NCBI GenBank assembly: GCA_003024985.2
Contig: PXIH01S0007478.1
Length of the DNA stretch: 12,682 nt
DNA from: Euperipatoides rowelli
Taxonomy: Eukaryota; Onychophora; Udeonychophora; Euonychophora; Peripatopsidae
Strand: one strand, 5' to 3'
The notes under the pieces are model-generated. The model did not search any database and was not told the origin of the DNA. It saw only the letters and a list, made by a program, of their open reading frames with translations. This document shows positions 8,238 through 12,682 of the stretch, piece after piece. Each line of letters begins with the position of its first letter. Positions within the stretch are counted from its first letter, which is position 1. The position numbers were made by a program, and so were the translations under genes.

Positions 8238-8238
8238 N
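8238..8238. other. One-base N: block boundary 5/6
   Basis: A single N with no partner found for either flank. Confidence 0.6.
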
Positions 8239-8760
8239 TAATTTCAAGACCACCTGCAGAGGCAAAATATCACTGCGATTGGATTGTCATGAGAAATCAC
8301 AAATGTAGAACCAGCCTAAAAAAACTAACATTATTATAGATACTTCAAATTTTCCGGCCAAATCCTGACAGCCTCCAGATGATGGTTGGTCGGTAGAAAA
8401 AAAACATTAAAAAAAATAGTCCAAACAACATCAAAGTTATCTTCCCAATATAATATTCTTTGATGGCTGCTGGACAGTTAAGTTGTTAGTTCATGACTGT
8501 TGGATTGGAGGCTGTTCTTGCTTCAACAATATGATAGTAATAGTAGATTTAAAAAGTTTAGACCTTGGTAAAACAGTTACAGTTAAATAACATTATTTAA
8601 ATAATTTTCTAGGCATATGTTAACAGGTAGGTTGATCTATTGGTTGCTATATGTTTGATTATTGAAAATTCAAGTTTAGCTCCATTCCACTAACAAAAAA
8701 AAAAAAGACACATTTTCTTCAATCTTCTCTATACTTCTTCATAAGCAAGAAAGTTAATAA
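8239..8760. other. Stretch without a recognised gene
   Basis: Mixed composition with several A runs (near 8398-8418 and 8694-8706). Short open frames on both strands show no known motif. Confidence 0.5.
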
Positions 8761-8903
8761 TTAACCTTCGAATGGGTATGCACAAATTTTTAACATGAGT
8801 GGCCGCTTGTCATAATTTTTACGATTGATAGACTCCTATGTATAAAAGTTTCTAAATATGTGTAATAATGAAATTAGAAAAAGAAACTAAATATATTTAA
8901 TTG
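8761..8903 (+). repeat. TTAA-flanked dispersed repeat, copy 1 (older)
   Basis: It starts ttaaccttcg and aligns with 10255-10384. The shared blocks include cacaaatttttaaca and the long cctatgtataaaagtttctaaat segment, then taatgaaattagaaaaa and aaactaaatatatttaattg. Copy 1 has an extra 15 or so bases near 8817-8832. Several CG dinucleotides of copy 2 are TG or CA here. It is cut off by the N at 8904. Confidence 0.85.
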
Positions 8904-8904
8904 N
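8904..8904. other. One-base N: block boundary 6/7
   Basis: The sequence after it starts with the 50 bases that close block 3 (5782-5831), so the join with the TTAA repeat before it is probably false. Confidence 0.85.
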
Positions 8905-9025
8905 CGGGATGTCTGGAAATTTAATTTAAACAGCAGCCAAATTTAAAAAATTGAAATTGTTCAGATTGTAAAGAATTTCTATATAACCTATTAAAAAAAA
9001 AAAAAAAAAAACTTAACATCTGTTG

Positions 9026-9074
9026 GTAGGTCTGAGATCCAGACAGTATTCTAATGTCTGGGTCTCAGACCTAC
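9026..9074. repeat. Hairpin, 20-bp arms, 9-base loop
   Basis: gtaggtctgagatccagaca (9026-9045) and tgtctgggtctcagacctac (9055-9074) are reverse complements except at 9038/9062, a T against G that could wobble-pair in RNA. The loop is gtattctaa. An A run upstream and a T run downstream extend the symmetry outward with interruptions. It is GC-richer than anything around it. Confidence 0.85.
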
Positions 9075-9097
9075 TATTAGACAATTTTTTTTTTTTT

Positions 9098-9141
9098 AAT
9101 TTTCGGACTAGAGGGGTTCGAACTGTTAGGGTTTTACTGTA
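9098..9141 (-). repeat. Possible pogo/Tigger-like DNA transposon end
   Basis: Read on the minus strand, from 9139 back, the sequence starts CAGTAAAACCC and goes on through GTTCGAACCCC to CTAGTCCGAAAATT. It is preceded by TA. This style (CAGT.AAACC, then repeated TTCGAA-like words, TA target) resembles terminal repeats of Tc1/mariner-superfamily pogo/Tigger elements. The opposite end was not found, so the assignment is by resemblance only. Confidence 0.35.
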
Positions 9142-9300
9142 TATTGTATATATACTGTATATTGTTAAATAATTTATAGTTAATTTCAACAAGCAATTTC
9201 TTTTTTTAAATAAACGTCTAATTTTAGTAGCCAAGCCGGGCTACTATTGGTCATAATATGGTAGCCAAATTTTTTTTTTTTGGTAGATATGGTCGATAAC

Positions 9301-10256
9301 AAAGGAATTAAAGATGGAATCATGGAATTGAATACCATATCACAAAAGAGGTTAAAGGATCATTAGACACTGTACATAGGATTTTGAGAAAGCTTTTGAC
9401 AGGTTTGATAATAAGAAACTGGTAACTTTATTGAAGATAATAGGAATTGATAGAAAGGACTTAACAATAATAAACAATCTGTTGAAAGACAAATAACATC
9501 ATTTAAGATAAATAATAATTATTTCACTAATTGGTTTGAAGTAAACTGTGCATAAGGCAATGATGCTTATTGTCTTCCTCATTTATCAACATATTGTATA
9601 GTGAATAAATTATCGATGGTGCACTAAATGACATTCAAAGCAATTAAAGCAGAATTTAAAGAACCTTGCTAAAGATTAATATATTTGATCACAATATGGA
9701 ATGAATAGGAAAGAGAAAAACACTGGGAATTAGTAACAAATGAAATATTAAATGCAAGATCGAAATGGTAGGAAATATAGTAGAATTTAGATATTTGGGC
9801 AGATTGATACAGAAGTTTGAAGAACTACAAAAAAAAATCTGAACAAGGATAGGAATTGCAAACTCTGAATTTTGGAAACAAAAATAACATCTAGGAAGAG
9901 ATGTTAACAAACATTTAAAATTGAAGATGTTAAAATTCTATGTTTGGCCATTTTTCTTATATGGATGTTAGACTTGGACATTAATCAAAGACTTGGGAAA
10001 AAAGATAAAATGCTTTTGATATATGGTGTGCAAGAATAATTTTGAAAATAAAATGGACAGATATGATCAGAAATGAGGAAGTGTGCAAATGATGGGGAAA
10101 TAGTTATATTCTTATGGATGAAGTAAGGAAGAGTTAATGGAAATATGTCATGTCTTGAGAGAATCTGCAGGAATTAGGCTAGTAACAGCACTTGAGGGAT
10201 GGACAGAAAGGGAAAAAAAGATGAGAAGAACAAAAATAGAATGGTTGGATGACCTT
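9301..10256 (+). pseudogene. LINE ORF2 fragment: RT palm and C-terminal tail, decayed
   Basis: This is the downstream part of the same kind of LINE as 5199-5712. DFEKAFD (9380-9400, frame 2) is RT motif A with its catalytic aspartate. It is followed by KKLVTLLKIIGI and a stop at about 9493. A weak motif B-like patch lies near 9545-9605. Motif C (the .ADD box) is not seen and the spacing is too short, so an internal deletion is likely. In frame 0, VEFRYLGRLI (9780-9809) matches the post-RT F.YLG signature. LYGC-stop-TWT (9957-9980) matches LYG.E.WT. In frame 1, WTD..RNEEV (10054-10083) follows. In frame 0 again, CHVLRES leads to KIEWLDDL ending at 10256. Stops, at least three frame changes and a missing motif show it is dead. 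The TTAA repeat interrupts the tail at 10255. Confidence 0.82.
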
Positions 10257-10384
10257 AACCTTCGTGCGGGCGCGCACAAATTTTTAACACGAGCGGTCGC
10301 ATGTCGTAATAGAATCCTATGTATAAAAGTTTCTAAATAAGTGTAATAATGAAATTAGAAAAATAAACTAAATATATTTAATTG
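10255..10384 (+). repeat. TTAA-flanked dispersed repeat, copy 2 (younger, CpG-rich)
   Basis: It starts ttaaccttcgtgcgggcgcg and keeps many CG dinucleotides that copy 1 (8761-8903) has lost. It lies directly against the LINE tail at a TTAA, as a piggyBac-type or other TTAA-targeting element would. The far end is unclear: the alignment with copy 1 stops at 10384 only because copy 1 is cut off there, and the element may continue. No matching right terminus ending in ggttaa was found downstream. Confidence 0.85.
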
Positions 10385-10422
10385 AATAATGAAAAATTTA
10401 TTATATTATCACATTTAAATTA

Positions 10423-10614
10423 TAATATATAAACAGAAATGATTTCCAACTAACAGATTTTTTTTTATGATTTTCTTTTCTGTCAGCATTCATTATGCTC
10501 TTATTTACTGTATGTCCAAATAATACATTGTTAAATATTAAACTTAAATGGTATTTTTTGTTCTATTTTTATAAGGAATTTTAATATATAAAGAGAAATT
10601 ATTTCCAACAAACA
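10423..10614 (+). repeat. Spaced direct repeat of 33 bp
   Basis: taatatataaacagaaatga (10423 on) recurs as taatatataaagagaaatta (10582 on), each followed by tttccaac.aaca. The copies at 10423-10455 and 10582-10614 differ at three positions and are 159 bases apart. They could be an internal repeat of the element that starts at 10255, or chance duplication in AT-rich DNA. Confidence 0.6.
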
Positions 10615-11870
10615 TTTTTTATAATAATTTTGATTTTTAAATGTCGGCTATAAAAAAAAAGCCAGTTTATCTTACATTTATCTTTATTGTTTCTCTGTCG
10701 TTAGAGGTAAAATTTTTGGATTTAATTTTTGAAGTCTGGATTAAATTATTATTTTAAAAATGTATAAGTTTATTCCTAAATGTTTTATACTATTTTTATT
10801 ACACTACCTGAAAGTCAACTGAAGTCATCCCTGGTAATTTATTGTTCTCAATCTACCACATTGTGTTTTCATGTAATAATCAAAAAAATTAGTAGCTGCA
10901 GAATTCAGCCAATTTGTTGTTAATATGGATGAAATTGATAAAAAAAAAAGAACAAATATTAGCCAAAATCATTAAACAAAATTATCAAAAAATATTGAAC
11001 AAATTATAAAAAGGATATTGAGCCAAAATACCAAGAAAACTTTTATGGGAGGTAGCTTAATGATATATAGAATTTTAACTTAATTATGCAATTAAGGTGA
11101 ATTTTAAAAGTCATAATCCGCAATCCAAAAAAGTAATTATCCTATGTTGCAGTGTTTGCTTCTTAAGATTTCTAGTTGGTTGTAAACCTTAGAGTTTTAA
11201 AATTTGTGTTTAGTTGTAAGATTTTTGTTGATTAAAGTTGGTTCTATAGTCTGTCTACTTTCCTTTCATTTCCTTTTTTGTGCATCTCTTATATTCAGTT
11301 GAAATGAATTAATTGCTAATTAATTGAATGAAGAGACTGTCCATGAAAGAATTAGAGTACCTGAGAGTGGAAGGAAAAGGGAAACAAAATAAAATTGGCA
11401 TCCCCAGTGCTTGAACAAAGTCTGTTATATTGTTATTTTCTTGCATGATATTAGAAAAGTGTGGTTTTGAATATTTCAGTCTTTTGGAAATGATGTAGAT
11501 AGATAATTTGAAGTTGTAAGCAAAGGAGGAAAATTTTCATCTGAGTCATTATTTACAATTATGTCAATATTATTCTTGTTAAATATGAGTTTAAAAACCC
11601 ATTGAAATAAAACAAGAATGTTGATTAGTTCTTGATACTTTGCACTTTGAATAAAAAGTGAATGAGCCATCTGGAAGAATACTATCAGATTTTTGGCAGT
11701 GAAAAAAATTATCTTTAGAATTCTCTCAACTGAAAAAAAAATGTTTGAATGTCTGTGTACTGAGATCTTTTTTGTTATGAGTGAGCTTAAATATATCCTA
11801 TAAAATTCAATTGTTGTTCCAGTAGCTATTTAGGGTATTAGGGCTAAGACTGATGTAATTCCATTGTGTA
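10615..11870. other. AT-rich stretch without a recognised gene
   Basis: No coding frame, RNA gene or transposon signature recognised on either strand. The reading frames here have the Ile/Asn/Leu/Lys composition expected of random AT-rich DNA. Confidence 0.5.
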
Positions 11871-11948
11871 CTAGCGTTCAGGTGAACAATGTTCAGCAGC
11901 ATCAAGAAGAATTCCTTTCTCACTGAGATTAATATCTCCAATTCTTTC
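11871..11948 (-). CDS. Weak exon candidate, minus strand
   Basis: On the minus strand a ttttcag at 11949-11955 is followed by 25 open codons (ERIGDINLSEKGILL, then DAAEHCSPER) and a TAG at 11871-11873. The residue mix is less AT-biased than neighbouring frames, and the acceptor context is good. A competing frame over the same bases is open for 94 codons but is of AT-rich composition. No homologue is recognised, no poly(A) signal was found nearby, and the short length makes chance a strong alternative. Confidence 0.15.
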   Translation of the reverse strand, partial: ERIGDINLSEKGILLDAAEHCSPER

Positions 11949-12329
11949 CTGAAAATCCGCATAATGTATATTATATTATTAAAGAACTTAGTGCTATTTT
12001 GGAAATATACTGTATTATGTGGATAGTTGAAATTTAAATAATTATATGAGACATTAGTTAAATTCTTTATAATGTTCAAAATTTCTAACATTTTGATTAT
12101 TACAAAAATGTTCTAAGATTGGATTCATTTAGAATATTTTGTCTTTTTAAGTTTACATTATATGTAGCATATGGTCGTCTTAAACATTTTCCATTTTTTT
12201 TTAAATTTTCACAAATCTATAAATTATAATCTTGTTTTTTTTTTTATTTAAGGGTGATAATAATCTTGTTAATATAGCGTGTAAAAAGAATAGTCAACAC
12301 ATTATAGATTTTTTTTTTCCAAATCTACT

Positions 12330-12335
12330 TTTATT
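12330..12335 (-). promoter_or_regulatory. Possible poly(A) signal for the 12398-12550 ORF
   Basis: TTTATT on the plus strand gives AATAAA on the minus strand, 63 bases past the stop codon of the ORF at 12398-12550. The hexamer is common in AT-rich DNA, so it is supportive only by position. Confidence 0.3.
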
Positions 12336-12397
12336 TTATATTTTCGGAAGACAGTAGCCTACTCTAAACACTGCCGCCTCATTTTACATTGTCTTAT

Positions 12398-12550
12398 CTA
12401 TTGGATGATGGACTGCAACAAGTCAGGAGAACAAGAAAGACAAATGTCATTTCTTGAAATCTTAATCCTTTCCACTCCACCTCCGGTGATACACTGACAT
12501 TTATAAGTTGCGCTTCCAATACGGGAATACCCCGACATTATGCTTATCAT
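12398..12550 (-). CDS. Small cysteine-containing ORF or terminal exon, unidentified
   Basis: The minus-strand frame runs from ATG at 12548-12550 (a second ATG lies at 12536-12538) to TAG at 12398-12400, 50 codons. From the second Met it reads MSGYSRIGSATYKCQCITGG, and it later contains RNDICLSC and ends DLLQSIIQ. Four cysteines in a CxC...CxxC arrangement, few Ile/Asn/Lys runs and clearly higher GC than the flanks (A/T runs on both sides) make it the most protein-like non-transposon frame in the window. An AATAAA follows 63 bases after the stop. It has no signal peptide or domain I recognise. It may be the last exon of a gene whose other exons lie beyond the right edge, or a fragment of an unknown repeat. 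Confidence 0.35.
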   Translation of the reverse strand: MISIMSGYSRIGSATYKCQCITGGGVERIKISRNDICLSCSPDLLQSIIQ

Positions 12551-12682
12551 TTTTGATATTCAATATTTTGTTCAAAAAAATGCTTCAATTTTTTTTAAAA
12601 GCTTTCAAAGATTGAGAAAATATTGGTTTTCAATAATCTCTAAATATTTTTTTTTAAAAAAAAAAAGAAAATATTTTTAGTA
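12551..12682. other. A/T homopolymer-rich right edge
   Basis: Runs of T and A near 12587-12597 and 12648-12665. No gene or usable splice signal is clear. If the ORF at 12398-12550 is an exon, its intron would begin here. Confidence 0.5.

Larger units (their letters stand above)
8905..9300 (+). repeat. Insertion in the LINE, right portion (composite)
   Basis: The first 50 bases duplicate 5782-5831. Then come a 19-A run (8993-9011), a hairpin (9026-9074), a 13-T run (9085-9097), a transposon-end-like sequence (9098-9139), and a GTAGCC block. In that block tagtagcc (9225-9232) and ggctacta (9239-9246) are inverted around six bases, and gtagccaaat follows at 9261. The GTAGCC block resembles 5715-5757, so related words bound the composite on both sides. 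Read with 5715-5831, it forms an insertion of roughly 500 bp between the LINE's FGFR-type motif and motif A. Confidence 0.5.

Noticed and set aside
8287-8409. Minus-strand frame of about 40 codons with a hydrophobic stretch
   Set aside because: It has no start, no good splice signal directly before it and no recognised motif. Chance is sufficient.
9013-9234. 73-codon minus-strand frame
   Set aside because: It runs through the hairpin, a T run and a transposon-end-like sequence, so it is a by-product of repeats.
9689-9910. 73-codon minus-strand frame
   Set aside because: Antisense shadow of the LINE C-terminal region, where the plus strand carries the YLG signature.
11807-12091. 94-codon minus-strand open frame
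   Set aside because: The longest frame in the window, but rich in Asn, Ile, Leu and Tyr as expected of AT-rich DNA, with no motif. A different frame over part of it reads better.

Overview
This is AT-rich, repeat-laden intergenic DNA from a eukaryote, most likely an invertebrate animal and quite possibly an insect. The reasons are the abundant A/T runs and microsatellites, the absence of long ORFs, and decayed Ty1/copia, LINE and tRNA-derived SINE sequences lying together with foldback repeats. The taxon is an inference, because no host gene could be identified. I see no bacterial signals, CRISPR array or operon.

Layout. Positions 1-3277 are gene-free and hold short foldbacks, simple repeats, one tRNA-Ser-like SINE (1678-1911) and a large imperfect palindrome that ends at a one-base gap (3063-3277). 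Positions 3279-3955 carry the 3' end of a Ty1/copia element: the RNase H end of pol, a polypurine tract and the first part of an LTR. Positions 3957-5831 hold a tandem repeat and the upstream half of a LINE (linker and RT fingers). Positions 5833-7160 start with the missing remainder of the copia LTR. Positions 7162-8237 contain a near-perfect 28-bp-arm hairpin and a weak exon candidate. Positions 8239-8903 end in a TTAA-flanked dispersed repeat. Positions 8905-12682 open with a cluster of foldback and transposon-end-like sequence, then the downstream half of the LINE (RT motif A to the C-terminal tail), a second copy of the TTAA repeat, and finally quiet AT-rich DNA with a cysteine-containing small ORF plus poly(A) signal on the minus strand (12398-12550).

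The most solid structural result concerns the assembly. Six single-base Ns (3278, 3956, 5832, 7161, 8238, 8904) divide the window into seven blocks. The last 39 bases of block 2 equal the first 39 of block 4, and the last 50 of block 3 equal the first 50 of block 7. Both overlaps are exact and end at the Ns, and both repair a broken element: the first completes a 205-bp LTR and the second puts the two LINE halves in order. The blocks are therefore very probably mis-ordered or interleaved. The window should not be read as one continuous chromosome segment.

No genes here work together as a pathway. Everything confidently coding is a dead retroelement. I did not find a convincing novel system. 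The best leads are the 7249-7315 hairpin (small-RNA precursor or tiny foldback element), the TTAA repeat family with CpG decay, and the small minus-strand ORF near the right end.
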